Under the pieces are notes generated by a model. The model was given only the letters and a program-made list of their open reading frames with translations, made no database searches and was not told where the DNA came from. Position numbers and translations under genes: made by a program. 64,000 bases of DNA from SG8-41 sp035259205. Lineage in GTDB: Bacteria; Pseudomonadota; Gammaproteobacteria; Burkholderiales; SG8-41. The DNA lies in NCBI GenBank assembly GCA_035259205.1, contig DATFWO010000036.1, positions 1-64,000 on the forward strand, written 5' to 3'. This document shows positions 8,434 through 18,987 of this stretch, one piece after another (the stretch's first letter is position 1; every line of letters starts with the position of its first letter).

Positions 8434-9785
8434 ACTCTGCCGCAGCGCCGCAAGTGCCCGGTGAGCTCGTGCACACTCGACCATTGCTCGCAACGGTCCA
8501 CGGCGCGCTCGACGGCGGAGACGCCTTCCGGGGTAAGCACGTGCTCCGCCAGCTCACGAAATTTTTTGCGCAGCTCGGATTCCTCGAAGGGTGCGTTGAA
8601 ATCCCCCCGGTGGCTGTCGCGTGCGCGCGTGCTCTGCCGGCCGTCCTTGAGGGTAAGCGTCACCCGCGCCGGCCTCAGGCGCGGCGCCAGAGCGCTCATT
8701 GCCGGGTCTTCGGTCACGTGCACGCGGTGACGTATCGCGACGATGGCGGACTCGCTCAAGGCGGTATCATCGATGGCGGCATGACCGGCATCTCCTCTCA
8801 CCACCATCACGGCCGCGGCATGAGGCAGCGAGTACTTCGACGCGAAATAGTTGGGTGGATCCGGATTGCGCATAACCGACGCGAAACGGTAGGTTGCGAC
8901 GTCGATGCGCTCGACCTCATCGGGCCCTGGCCGCAGCTCGGCGAGCGCCTCCCGCAGACAATCGAGCGCCGGATGAACGGGATTGCAGCAGGCGTACAGC
9001 CGGAAGTAGTTGCGGGTAATCTCCCAGCGTGAGCCGAGCTCATCGAGCAGCCCCTCCGGCCTGAAGCCATCCCCGACCAGCTTGCCCAGTGCTTCCTCGA
9101 TCGCGTCGTCCTGGGCCTCGAAGCCCGCGAGCACCAGCTCGGGGGCGAGCGCCCCCACGAACCCGCTCATTCCTCCAGCCACGTTGAGCGTGGTCGCGCC
9201 CGCAACTGCATTGGTATAGCTCGGCGTCAGCAGCAGCGTGGTCGCGACACGCATCGCGCGGCTGACCCCGACCGCATCAAAACCGCGCACGCGCGCTCCC
9301 GCAGCGGCCGCCGCCAGCAGCATGGCCTGACCGTTCTGGTGCGCAAGCGGCCGCGGCGTAAATGCAGCGCCGAGCCGCGCGGCGACATCGTAACCGAGAA
9401 GCAGGGCAGTTAGGATTTCTCGGCCGGTGCTCCGCGCGTGCTCACCTGACGCCAGCACCCCGGGCAGAACCTGCAGCGCCGCCTGTCCGGAGACGAGGCG
9501 CAGGCCCTCGCAGAGCTCGATCGCACGGCCGGCGATGCCGTTCAGGAGGGCGGCGGTACGCGGATCATGAGTCGGCCAGCCGCGCGCCAGTACTGTGGCG
9601 CCGGTTCCCGCAGTGGCGGCCAAACGCTCCCGCAACTGCGCCACTTCGGGCCGTGCCGACCCTGCGAGGATGACGCCGAGCGTGTCGAGCAATACGAGCT
9701 TCGCCTGCTGCTGTACGGGCTCGGGGATCTCTTCCAGCCGGGTTTGCGCGACGAACTGCGCCAGCTTTTCGATCTGCAGTCCCAC
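8430..9785 (-). CDS. MmgE/PrpD family protein (1)
   Basis: The family contains 2-methylcitrate dehydratase, cis-aconitate decarboxylase and many uncharacterised hydro-lyases. Recognisable parts are the N-terminal VLLDTLGVILAGS, the central ALLLGYDVAARLGAAF, FDAVGVSRAMRVA and the C-terminal-lobe segment NPVHPALDCLREAL. With the GTG start at 9785 it has 451 residues, which is normal; an ATG at 9863 would overlap the end of the upstream Bug gene by 43 bases. It is divergent from true PrpD (third copy, 28031), so its substrate is unknown. It lies directly downstream of a Bug gene on the same strand, which suggests joint use of one substrate. Confidence 0.88.
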   Translation of the reverse strand: MGLQIEKLAQFVAQTRLEEIPEPVQQQAKLVLLDTLGVILAGSARPEVAQLRERLAATAGTGATVLARGWPTHDPRTAALLNGIAGRAIELCEGLRLVSGQAALQVLPGVLASGEHARSTGREILTALLLGYDVAARLGAAFTPRPLAHQNGQAMLLAAAAAGARVRGFDAVGVSRAMRVATTLLLTPSYTNAVAGATTLNVAGGMSGFVGALAPELVLAGFEAQDDAIEEALGKLVGDGFRPEGLLDELGSRWEITRNYFRLYACCNPVHPALDCLREALAELRPGPDEVERIDVATYRFASVMRNPDPPNYFASKYSLPHAAAVMVVRGDAGHAAIDDTALSESAIVAIRHRVHVTEDPAMSALAPRLRPARVTLTLKDGRQSTRARDSHRGDFNAPFEESELRKKFRELAEHVLTPEGVSAVERAVDRCEQWSSVHELTGHLRRCGRV

Positions 9786-9814
9786 GAATAGCCGTGTCGT
9801 CGGTTCGTTGAGGT

Positions 9815-9824
9815 TAGAACCTAG
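9815..9824. repeat. TAGAACCTAG intergenic motif, copy 2
   Basis: Exact 10-mer between two tandem minus-strand genes. It provides the TAG stop codon of the Bug gene at 9821. Confidence 0.7.
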
Positions 9825-10819
9825 TCGAGCTTGATTCCCGCTTCGTGGATGATGCGGGTCCACTTTGTAATCTCGGAACGCACGAAGCGATCGAAGTCGG
9901 CCGGAGCGTTGCCGACTGGCGTAGCGCCTTCCTGCATGGCGCGCTCGCGCATCGCCTGCGTCGCCATGGTCCTGGCGATCTCGCCGCTCAATCGCTCGAC
10001 GACACCGGGCGGAGTTCCTGCCGGCGCCAGGAGTCCAAACCAGCCGATCGCCTCGTAGTCCTTGATTCCCGCCTCCATCGCGGTCGGCACGTCCGGCAGC
10101 GCCGGTGCGCGCTCGCGCGTCGATACCGCGAGCGGCCGCAGCCTCTTGCTGTTGATGAGTGGCAGCACCGTTTCAAGCGTGTTGAAGGCCGTCGTAGCTT
10201 CTCCGCCTATCACCGCCATTGCCGTGGCGGGCCCGCCCTTGTACGGCACATGCGTAAGCTGAGTCCTGGTGACCACCGCGAAAAGCGCGCCGGCCAGGTG
10301 CATCGCGCTGCCGGGGCCGGAGGACGCGTAGAGCACCTCGCCCGGCTTCGCTCGCGCGATCTTGACGAGATCCTGCAGATTCCTGGCCGGGAACGAGGGC
10401 AGCACGACGATCACGTGCGGCACCCTCGCGACGAGCGATACCGCGGTGAAGTCCTTGATCGGGTCGAAGCGCAGCTTGGGATAGAGGCCAGGGTTGAAGC
10501 AGAACGAAGCAGACGTCATCAGGAACGTATAGCCGTCGGCTGGAGCCCGGGCTACGAACTCGGTGCCGATGGTGGATCCCGCGCCAGGGCGGTTTTCGAC
10601 GATGAATTGCTGGGCAAGCACTTCGGAGAGCCGCTGTGCGAGTATGCGAGCGAAAACGTCGGTGCCGCCGCCGGGAGCGAACGGAGTTACGATGCGCACC
10701 GGCCGGTCGGGCCATTTTTGCGCTGCTGCGTGATCCGCGACGCCCAGGATGAACGCCGCCGCTGCAAGCACCGCTCCGACGGCGCCAACCACTCCGCGAG
10801 TATGCCGAGCAATAGTCAT
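9821..10819 (-). CDS. Bug/TctC family periplasmic solute-binding protein (3)
   Basis: A signal peptide with a long alanine-rich core ends at DHAAAQ, followed by KWPDRPVRIVTPFAPGGGTD. DVFARILAQRL, ENRPGAGSTIGTEFVARAP and ADGYTFL are typical, and the second lobe has HVPYKGGPATAMAVIGG. The product has 332 residues. It is the upstream member of a tandem pair with an MmgE/PrpD gene 35 bp away, so the two are probably one transcript. The gene diverges from the porin gene at 10939, which could give a small uptake cluster of porin, binding protein and catabolic enzyme. Confidence 0.94.
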   Translation of the reverse strand: MTIARHTRGVVGAVGAVLAAAAFILGVADHAAAQKWPDRPVRIVTPFAPGGGTDVFARILAQRLSEVLAQQFIVENRPGAGSTIGTEFVARAPADGYTFLMTSASFCFNPGLYPKLRFDPIKDFTAVSLVARVPHVIVVLPSFPARNLQDLVKIARAKPGEVLYASSGPGSAMHLAGALFAVVTRTQLTHVPYKGGPATAMAVIGGEATTAFNTLETVLPLINSKRLRPLAVSTRERAPALPDVPTAMEAGIKDYEAIGWFGLLAPAGTPPGVVERLSGEIARTMATQAMRERAMQEGATPVGNAPADFDRFVRSEITKWTRIIHEAGIKLD

Positions 10820-10938
10820 CTTGCGCTCCTGAAACCCGGCCTGCCAGTCAAGGGCAAGATGATACCGCGGGAACTGAACAAAGAAGGTAACGGAGGCAAG
10901 GTAGTCAGGGGCTTCCGCGCGAGCCTAAACTGGCGTGC

Positions 10939-12270
10939 ATGACAATGATCTTCATGCCTAGACATCTTCGCGTGGCGGCGCTCGCCTGCGGCCTGCTGCC
11001 TTTCATCTGTCTCGGCCAGACGCCCGAAGTCGAAGACTGGAACGCGAAGTTTCAGGGGACATACGTTTTTCAGTCCAAGGCCCCGTTCACCGCCGCCTAT
11101 ACGGGACCGCACAGCCTTTCTCCGGAACACGAAAGAAGCTATTCGTACACCATAACGGCCTTTCTCGGCGTGCGCCCGTGGACCGGCGGAGAGCTGTATT
11201 TCGACCCCGAGGTGGCGTTGGGCGTACCGCTCTCCAACCTGACCGGTCTGGGCGGCTTCACCAACGGCGAAATCGCGCGCACCTCGGGGCGCAATCCCAA
11301 GCTTTACCGGGCGCGGCTGTTCCTGCGCCAGACCTGGGGCTTCGGCGGCGGGACGGAAGCGGTCGAGTCCGACGCCAATCAGCTTGCCGGCACCGTCGAC
11401 AAGCGCCGGCTGGTGCTGACCGCCGGCAATCTTTCGGTCACCGACATCTTCGACGACAACGCGTACAACCACGATCCCCGCACGCAGTTCCTGAACTGGT
11501 CGCTGATGAACCACGGCGCCTACGATTTCGCCGCCGACGCGCGCGGCTACACCTGGGGGTTCGCACTGGAGTATTTTTACGACGACTGGGCGATACGGGC
11601 GGGCCGGTTCATTCAACCGCGAGAGCCGAATCAGCTGCGCCTCGACCCGGCGATCTTCCGGCACTACGGCGACCAGCTCGAGCTGGAACACGACCATGTG
11701 CTGGGCGGGCAGCAGGGCAAGATCCGGCTGCTCGCATTTCGTAACCGAGCGAAAATGTCCCGCTACCAGGACGCCCTGGCTTTCGCCGCGCTGACCGGCG
11801 CCACGCCCGATATCAACGCCGTGAGATTCACCGAACAAATCAAGTACGGATTCGGCATCAACATCGAGCAGGCAGTGACTCCCGATGCCGGCGTATTTGC
11901 CCGCGCCAACTGGGCCGACGGCAAGACCGAAACCTATGCATACACCGAAGTGGATCGTTCCATATCGGGTGGCGTCCTGATCAAGGGAGACGCCTGGGGG
12001 CGCGGTCGCGACAGCCTCGGGATTGCCGTCGTACGGAACGAGCTCTCGAGCCCCCACCGGGACTATCTGGCCGCTGGAGGTCTGGGGTTCTTCATCGGGG
12101 ACGGTCGCCTCAACTACCGGTCCGAACGCATATTGGAGGCGTTCTACAGCCTGCAGATAGTGAAAGGGGCGTGGGTATCCGCCGACTACCAGCGGATCGC
12201 CAATCCGGCGTACAACGCGGACCGGGGGCCGGTTTCGGTGGCTACGCTACGCCTGCACGCCGAGTATTAA
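10939..12270 (+). CDS. OprB-like carbohydrate-selective outer-membrane porin
   Basis: A 443-residue exported protein (cleavage likely after FICLGQ) dominated by alternating strands and aromatic girdle residues. It ends in the C-terminal signature ATLRLHAEY that outer-membrane barrels use for assembly. The blocks GLGGFTNGEIARTSG, RLFLRQTWGFGG, NLSVTDIFDDNAYNHDPRTQF and FALEYFYDDWAIRAGRF are typical of the OprB family. A second in-frame ATG five codons later is an alternative start. The preceding gap separates it from a divergent Bug gene. Family members pass sugars or small acids; the substrate cannot be told here. Confidence 0.85.
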   Translation: MTMIFMPRHLRVAALACGLLPFICLGQTPEVEDWNAKFQGTYVFQSKAPFTAAYTGPHSLSPEHERSYSYTITAFLGVRPWTGGELYFDPEVALGVPLSNLTGLGGFTNGEIARTSGRNPKLYRARLFLRQTWGFGGGTEAVESDANQLAGTVDKRRLVLTAGNLSVTDIFDDNAYNHDPRTQFLNWSLMNHGAYDFAADARGYTWGFALEYFYDDWAIRAGRFIQPREPNQLRLDPAIFRHYGDQLELEHDHVLGGQQGKIRLLAFRNRAKMSRYQDALAFAALTGATPDINAVRFTEQIKYGFGINIEQAVTPDAGVFARANWADGKTETYAYTEVDRSISGGVLIKGDAWGRGRDSLGIAVVRNELSSPHRDYLAAGGLGFFIGDGRLNYRSERILEAFYSLQIVKGAWVSADYQRIANPAYNADRGPVSVATLRLHAEY

Positions 12271-12279
12271 GGACACGGT

Positions 12280-12289
12280 CTAGGTTCTA
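12280..12289. repeat. TAGAACCTAG intergenic motif, copy 3 (minus orientation)
   Basis: CTAGGTTCTA on the plus strand, in the 16-bp gap between a convergent porin gene and the RidA-like gene. It supplies the RidA-like gene's TAG stop. Confidence 0.7.
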
Positions 12290-12727
12290 CTGTTTCGGTC
12301 GCCGGAAGCGCTCCACCTCCATCATCGCTTCGCATTCGATTTCGACCAGCATTTCCGGCATCGCGAGCGTCTTCACGCCGATCAGCGTGCTCGTCGGCAA
12401 CGGCTCCTTGAAGAACTTCCAGCGCTCGTCGATCGCGTCGAAATAGGCCTTCATGTCGGTGGTGTAGGTGACGGTGCGCGTGATGTCGGAGAAGCTCGCC
12501 CCGACCGACTCCAGCGCCACCTGGATCGCGATGCACACTTCGCGGATCTGCCCGCGCATGTCGCCCACGCACGCGACGTCGCCGCTCAGCGTGCGGGAAG
12601 TACGGCCTGCAAGGTAGATCTGGACGTGGCTGCCGGTCTCCACCGCGATGACCGGGGTGTAGATGACCTTCCTGTTGCCTCCGACCTTGTAGGTTCCTTC
12701 AGGCGTGATGTAGTGGCGCTTCAACAT
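12287..12727 (-). CDS. RidA-family (Rid4-7-like) protein lacking the catalytic arginine
   Basis: A 146-residue member of the YjgF/YER057c/UK114 superfamily, which forms trimers with ligand clefts between subunits. The fold blocks VQIYLAGRTSR, ALESVGASFSDITRTVTY and EMLVEIECEAM are clear. RidA proper needs an Arg (E. coli Arg105) in the strand before the IEIEA motif to hydrolyse reactive enamines. Here that segment is IGVKTLAMPEMLVEIE with no Arg, as in the Rid4-7 groups. The start is set by AGGAG eight bases upstream of the ATG at 12727. I therefore do not predict 2-aminoacrylate deaminase activity. Confidence 0.88.
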   Translation of the reverse strand: MLKRHYITPEGTYKVGGNRKVIYTPVIAVETGSHVQIYLAGRTSRTLSGDVACVGDMRGQIREVCIAIQVALESVGASFSDITRTVTYTTDMKAYFDAIDERWKFFKEPLPTSTLIGVKTLAMPEMLVEIECEAMMEVERFRRPKQ

Positions 12728-12811
12728 TTCCGGCTCCTGTCGTTCGCTGCGTTGTTGTCTGGAGCTTCGATTGTCGGCGGGCACTGGCGCAAGCGTCAAG
12801 CCGAACGACCG

Positions 12812-14071
12812 CTATCGAAAGAACGATCTCGATGCGATGCGCGCCTCGATGTCGGCCATGACCTTGTTGTAGGCCGGCGCGCCGATGCCACCGTAGCGCC
12901 TCTTGAACTCGGCTTCCTGCATGAACTCCGGCAGATCGGAGACATCGGGCATGAAATCGCGCTCCTTCGCACCCGCCGCCAGCATCGCCTGCAGCTTCCG
13001 CGGCTGCTGTACCGCGAGCACGCCGAAGCGCGTGCCGGCGCGGTCCGCCGCGATGTCGTTGAAGCTGAATCCGCTGCCGCCGCGCGAGTCGTCCACTTCC
13101 TTGTAGAGTCCGATCGCATCCGCCAGCGGACTGCCGGCCTCGGCAGCGATCGCAGCCGAGACCAGGAAATGCTGCGGAGAATCGTCGCGCCCGTTGAGCG
13201 TGACAGTGCGCCGCCCCGGCCTGCGCCACGCCTTCGCTGCCGGAATGATCGCCGACAACCCGCGTCCGTTCGAGTAGAACGCCAGGGTAACGATGGCGGC
13301 GCGGTTCTCCCTGGCGGCATCATTGCCTGCGGAGCGCTGCCGAGCCAGCTCGAACATCGGCGGCAGGAGTTGCGACAGCGAGATCGATCGCGATGCTGCC
13401 GCCTGATCGACGACCGCGACCAGTCGATCGGAATACACTCTGAGGCGATCCTGGTCCGCTTGCGGCAACAGCACCGCTCGCACCCGCTCGGGGATATCGT
13501 CGCGCCACTCGTAGACCACGTGTACGCCCGACTCCGAGAACTTCACGCTCTTCACCACATCGTTCGCGAGCTTGCCCTCGGCAGTAGTGTTGAGATGCGC
13601 TACCAGCGCGCCGAGCGCACGATCGGCGATGTAGCCGGGCACCTGCAGGCTGCCTATCCTCAGATGATCGAAGCCGGGAAGGCCCCCTGTCTCGCGGAGC
13701 GCCGCGTCGACGTTGAGCCACGGGCCGAATGGATTGTGCCGGATCTCAAGGCTCCCCTGTACCGTCGCAACGCCGGGGTGCATTACGACGCGCGTCGATG
13801 CCTGGCGAAACTGATTGGCGGCGTAGTTGAGCGCGAGATCCACGTCCTGCTGCGAGGCGACGATGGTGCGCAGCGTGCCCGCTCTTGCCTTGCGCGGGTC
13901 GTGCTTTTCGAGGATACGCTTCGCCCGCTCGATGTCGTCCGGTGAAATCTGGGCCCTGCGCGCGACGAGCGGCGCGTTCTGGAAGCACATCCAGACTGCG
14001 ATGACTGCGCCAATCGGAAGCGCGATCACGACGAGCAGCAGGATCTTGAGCAGAAGTCTAATGGTGGGCAC
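12812..14071 (-). CDS. Hypothetical membrane-anchored protein, 419 residues
   Basis: No family is recognised. There is one N-terminal membrane helix (residues 5-28, LLLKILLLVVIALPIGAVIA), with nearly all the rest predicted outside. The body is soluble-looking: residues 40-110 are helical (QISPDDIERAKRILEKHDP), and a central segment contains GFDHLRIGSLQVPGY and GVHVVYEWRDDIP. The C-terminal third includes GFSFNDIAADRAGTRFG, and the protein ends YNKVMADIEARIASRSFFR. The RDD and SFNDIAADRAG segments look like conserved surface blocks. The gene stands 84 bp upstream of the RidA-like gene on the same strand. The role is unknown; an envelope function is likely from topology. Confidence 0.75.
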   Translation of the reverse strand: MPTIRLLLKILLLVVIALPIGAVIAVWMCFQNAPLVARRAQISPDDIERAKRILEKHDPRKARAGTLRTIVASQQDVDLALNYAANQFRQASTRVVMHPGVATVQGSLEIRHNPFGPWLNVDAALRETGGLPGFDHLRIGSLQVPGYIADRALGALVAHLNTTAEGKLANDVVKSVKFSESGVHVVYEWRDDIPERVRAVLLPQADQDRLRVYSDRLVAVVDQAAASRSISLSQLLPPMFELARQRSAGNDAARENRAAIVTLAFYSNGRGLSAIIPAAKAWRRPGRRTVTLNGRDDSPQHFLVSAAIAAEAGSPLADAIGLYKEVDDSRGGSGFSFNDIAADRAGTRFGVLAVQQPRKLQAMLAAGAKERDFMPDVSDLPEFMQEAEFKRRYGGIGAPAYNKVMADIEARIASRSFFR

Positions 14072-14378
14072 CCGAGCGCGGGCCGGCGCACGAGGTGCAT
14101 CTTACCGCGGGGATCGTAGCCGGGAAGCGCAGTTCCGGGCGCCACCTATTGGAACCGTCACATAAGCATCATCCAACATTGATCATGCAATTGGCGCCGT
14201 GCCTTTGCCCCGCTGGTCCAAGGCGAGCTCTCCGCATACAATGTCTACTTTGGCAGAGGCCCGGTCATCAGCACTGCGGCAAGCCTGCATTCTGAACTTC
14301 GCCGCGCCGATGGCGTCGTAAACTCCGAGCCCGCTGCACCGGCTACATCGACCGAAAACCACCGATGACGAGGCGGCC
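14072..14378. other. Gene-free divergent gap, 307 bp
   Basis: The gap separates the minus-strand membrane protein from ypfJ. It should hold promoters for both, but I find no pair of -35/-10 boxes with acceptable spacing: TTGCCC at 14205 and TACAAT at 14237 are 26 bp apart, which is too far. Short open frames here lack ribosome sites and look random. There is no array or inverted repeat of note. Confidence 0.5.
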
Positions 14379-15242
14379 ATGCGACTGGAAGACGAACGAC
14401 TGAGCAGCAACGTGGAAGACCGGCGCGGCTCCAGCTCCGGTATGGCGATAGGCGGGCGCGGCATGAGCGTGGGCGCGGTCGTGCTGGTGCTCGTTGCATC
14501 CTATTTCCTAGGGGTCGATCCCAGCGTTTTCCTGGGAGGAGGCTCCCAAATGTCGCAGGCGCCCGTGGACTCCGGCCCCGCGCCGCAACCGCCGCAGAAC
14601 GACGAGCTGGGGGTGTTCGTGTCACGAGTGCTGGCATCGACCGAGGACACGTGGGGCCAGGTTTTCAGCCAAGGCGGCAAGCAGTATTCGCCCCCCAAGC
14701 TCGTTCTGTTTACCGGCTCCTACCCGACGGCCTGCGGCATGGGCAATGCGGCGGCCGGACCGTTCTATTGTCCCGAGGACCGTAAGGTCTATATCGATCT
14801 GCGCTTTTATCAGTTGATGCGCGACCGTTTTCACGCGTCCGGAGATTTCGCGCAGGCGTACGTGATTGCGCATGAAGTCGGCCATCACGTCCAGAACTTG
14901 CTGGGCGTGATGGACCAGACGCAGGCCCGGCGCAGCCGCGCGTCCAAAGAAGAGAGCAACGCGATCTCGGTGCGGGTGGAGCTGCAGGCCGATTGTCTTG
15001 CGGGCGTATGGGCGAATCGCGCCAATCGCACCAAGCCCATCCTCGAGCCCGGCGATGTGGAGGAGGCCGTCACGGCGGCCACCGCCATCGGCGACGACAC
15101 GCTCCAGAAGCAGGCGCAGGGGCATGCGGTGCCCGATTCCTTCACGCACGGCACCTCGGCGCAGCGCGTGCGCTGGCTGCGTCAAGGCCTGGAAACCGGC
15201 GACGTGAACTCGTGCGACACCTTCAGAGCGCGACAACTCTAG
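14379..15242 (+). CDS. Neutral zinc metallopeptidase, YpfJ/KPN_02809 family
   Basis: The 287-residue product matches the YpfJ family along its length. It has a short acidic N-terminus (MRLEDERLSSNVEDRRG), one membrane helix at about residues 29-47 (SVGAVVLVLVASYFLGVDP), a Pro-rich linker, and the catalytic segment VIAHEVGHHVQNLLGV, a canonical HEXXH zinc site. The C-terminal ELQADCLAGVWA (third ligand Glu region), TAIGDDTLQKQAQGHAVPDSFTHGTSAQR and WLRQGLETGD blocks are diagnostic. The catalytic domain is expected in the periplasm. Physiological substrates are unknown in the family. The gene appears monocistronic. Confidence 0.94.
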   Translation: MRLEDERLSSNVEDRRGSSSGMAIGGRGMSVGAVVLVLVASYFLGVDPSVFLGGGSQMSQAPVDSGPAPQPPQNDELGVFVSRVLASTEDTWGQVFSQGGKQYSPPKLVLFTGSYPTACGMGNAAAGPFYCPEDRKVYIDLRFYQLMRDRFHASGDFAQAYVIAHEVGHHVQNLLGVMDQTQARRSRASKEESNAISVRVELQADCLAGVWANRANRTKPILEPGDVEEAVTAATAIGDDTLQKQAQGHAVPDSFTHGTSAQRVRWLRQGLETGDVNSCDTFRARQL

Positions 15243-15303
15243 GGCAGCCCTGAGTAGGACCGCTCCCGATCCCGCTCTCGGCGGAAAACCTTTCGGCACG
15301 TTG

Positions 15304-15924
15304 CTAGGTAAAATCCAGGCGCGCGTCGCGCAGCACTCCGAACAGCTGGATTGGCTCGCGACGCGGCATTTCGAGCGGCGGCAGCTTCTCGGCTTCGAGT
15401 GGGAAGCCCAAGCTCGCAAGCGCGTCCATGACCGATTTCGAGAGCACGTACTCACCGGCGCGGGCGCGGTGCAGCAGACGCTCGGCGATGCTCACGCTGT
15501 CGCCGATGATGACCGGCTGCCCCTGCATGATGCCGCCAGCGGAGCCGACCACCGCCTCACCGGCGTGCAATCCCATCGCCACCGCCGCGCGGATGCCGTA
15601 GCTGTGCTCCAGGGCCTCCTCGAAGCGGACGAACTCGCGCTGGATCTCCTGTGCCGCCGTCACCGCACGCTTTGCGCTGTCGTCCCCGGCAAAGGATGCC
15701 GCCATCGTATCGTTGAGCACGTTGCGCATACGGCCTTCCTGCCGGTCGACGGCGGCCCAAACCAGGGCAAAGAATTCGGAGACGCGCTCCAGCACCACTG
15801 AGGGTTCGAGTATCTCGGACGTGCGTGTGAATCCACGCGTCTCGGCGAACAGTATGACTACCCTCTTGCGCTCGGGCACAGCCAAGTCTGTTTTCGGCAC
15901 GGCCACTTTAGAGCCCTCCAGCAT
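15304..15924 (-). CDS. Stand-alone class III adenylate/guanylate cyclase homology domain, probably altered active site
   Basis: The 206 residues are almost only a cyclase domain with no sensor or membrane part. The order is RKRVVILFAETRGFT (first metal site), NVLNDTMAASFAG (second metal site), AAVAMGLHAGEAVVGSAG and PVIIGDSVSIAERLL. In active enzymes the first site is usually F(A/T)D and the last block VNLAARL, with Asn and Arg holding the transition state. Here the first Asp is Glu and the Asn is Ser. The fold is certain, but catalysis is doubtful; it may act as a regulator or heterodimer partner. It lies downstream of recQ on the same strand with a 107-bp gap. Confidence 0.85.
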   Translation of the reverse strand: MLEGSKVAVPKTDLAVPERKRVVILFAETRGFTRTSEILEPSVVLERVSEFFALVWAAVDRQEGRMRNVLNDTMAASFAGDDSAKRAVTAAQEIQREFVRFEEALEHSYGIRAAVAMGLHAGEAVVGSAGGIMQGQPVIIGDSVSIAERLLHRARAGEYVLSKSVMDALASLGFPLEAEKLPPLEMPRREPIQLFGVLRDARLDFT

Positions 15925-16031
15925 TCTTGTTGTCGGTCCGCTGCCACGCCCACTTTCCTCCCGGGCGCACAGTCAGCAATGAATAGTATAGATCGGATGG
16001 GATCCTGTTTTCGTTATCGAGACAGGTAATA

Positions 16032-17872
<1,841 letters not shown>

Positions 17873-17876
<4 letters not shown>

Positions 17877-18850
17877 GAGGGCATGCGCACCACGACCTTG
17901 CCGAGCTGGGCGTTGGTCTCGACGTAGGTCTTCGCTGCCGGCAGCTCGTCGAATGGAAACACCCGATCCACCAGGGGTGTAATGCGCCCCTCCGCGAAGC
18001 CGGGGAGCAGGTCGCGCACGAAATTCCGCATCGCCTCCGCGCGCCCGGCAGCGGAGAACATCGCGTTGGATACCCCATAGATCTGGAGCCGCTTGGTGTG
18101 CACGGCTTGCAGGTCGACCTCGGCCGTGAACTTGTCGTCGACGTAGCCGCAAATGGCCAACCGTCCCTGGTTGGCGAGCGAGCGCAGGCAATCGGGAAAG
18201 ACGCTGGCTCCGATCAGATTGGCCGCGAGATTGACCCCCTTGCCGCCCGTCGCCTCGAGCACCTTGTCCGCGAAGCCGCCGCCGTTCGTCTCGATGCCGA
18301 CGTCGAGACCAACACTCTTCAGCTTCTGCAGCTTTTCGGCGGAACGTGAGGTTCCGATCACCCTGACTCCGATGTATTTGCCCGCCTGCACGCACATGAC
18401 GCCGACTCCGGAGGCTGCGCCCGCGACGAGCAGCGTTTCCCCCGCCTTGAGCCTTCCATAGCTGCAGAGGATTTCGTAGGCGGTGACGGATACGATCGGC
18501 ACCGCGGCTGCCTGCTCCCAGGTGAGCCGCTCCGGAACGAGCGCCGCCTGGTCCGCGGACATCGCCACGAACTCCGCAAACGAGCCGCGCGCGCGCCCGA
18601 GGACGCGCTCCCCGGGACGGAACGCGGTGACGCCTTCACCGATCGCATGCACTTCCCCGGCGCAGTCGGCGCCCGCAGGGTGCGGCACGTCCGCGCTGTG
18701 CAGGCTGATACTCGCGAGGATTTCCCCGCGGTTGAGCGAGGCGGCGCGCACGCGCACCAGGATCTCGCCGCGCTTCGGTTGCGGCATCGGCGCCTGGCGC
18801 GACTCGAACACCGTTTTTCCGTTCACGGACTTGATGTAGCAGCACTTCAT
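17873..18850 (-). CDS. Zinc-independent quinone oxidoreductase (MDR superfamily)
   Basis: A medium-chain NAD(P)H-dependent reductase of the QOR type, 325 residues. N-terminal GroES-like fold: ILVRVRAASLNRGEILA, GADCAGEVHAIGEGV, FRPGERVLGRARGSFAEF. The Rossmann nucleotide site is LLVAGAASGVGVMCVQAGK. The structural-zinc cysteine cluster of alcohol dehydrogenases is absent. The C-terminus TYVETNAQLGKVVVRMP is the standard ending. The start MKCCYIKSV gives normal length; the frame is open upstream but holds no family sequence. It is the first gene of a coupled pair with recQ. That pairing looks accidental in function, although the overlap is tight. Confidence 0.93.
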
Positions 18851-18987
18851 ATCGGCGGATAAGGTTGTAAGTGATCGGTGTAGTTTCGCCAGGCGGCTAT
18901 CGTAGACTGTAGCGCCACCATCGGCAACGCGAATCCTGTGCCATCCGGTAAACTCGGATAAGCCCGAGCTATCCGCAGCCTGCTCAT

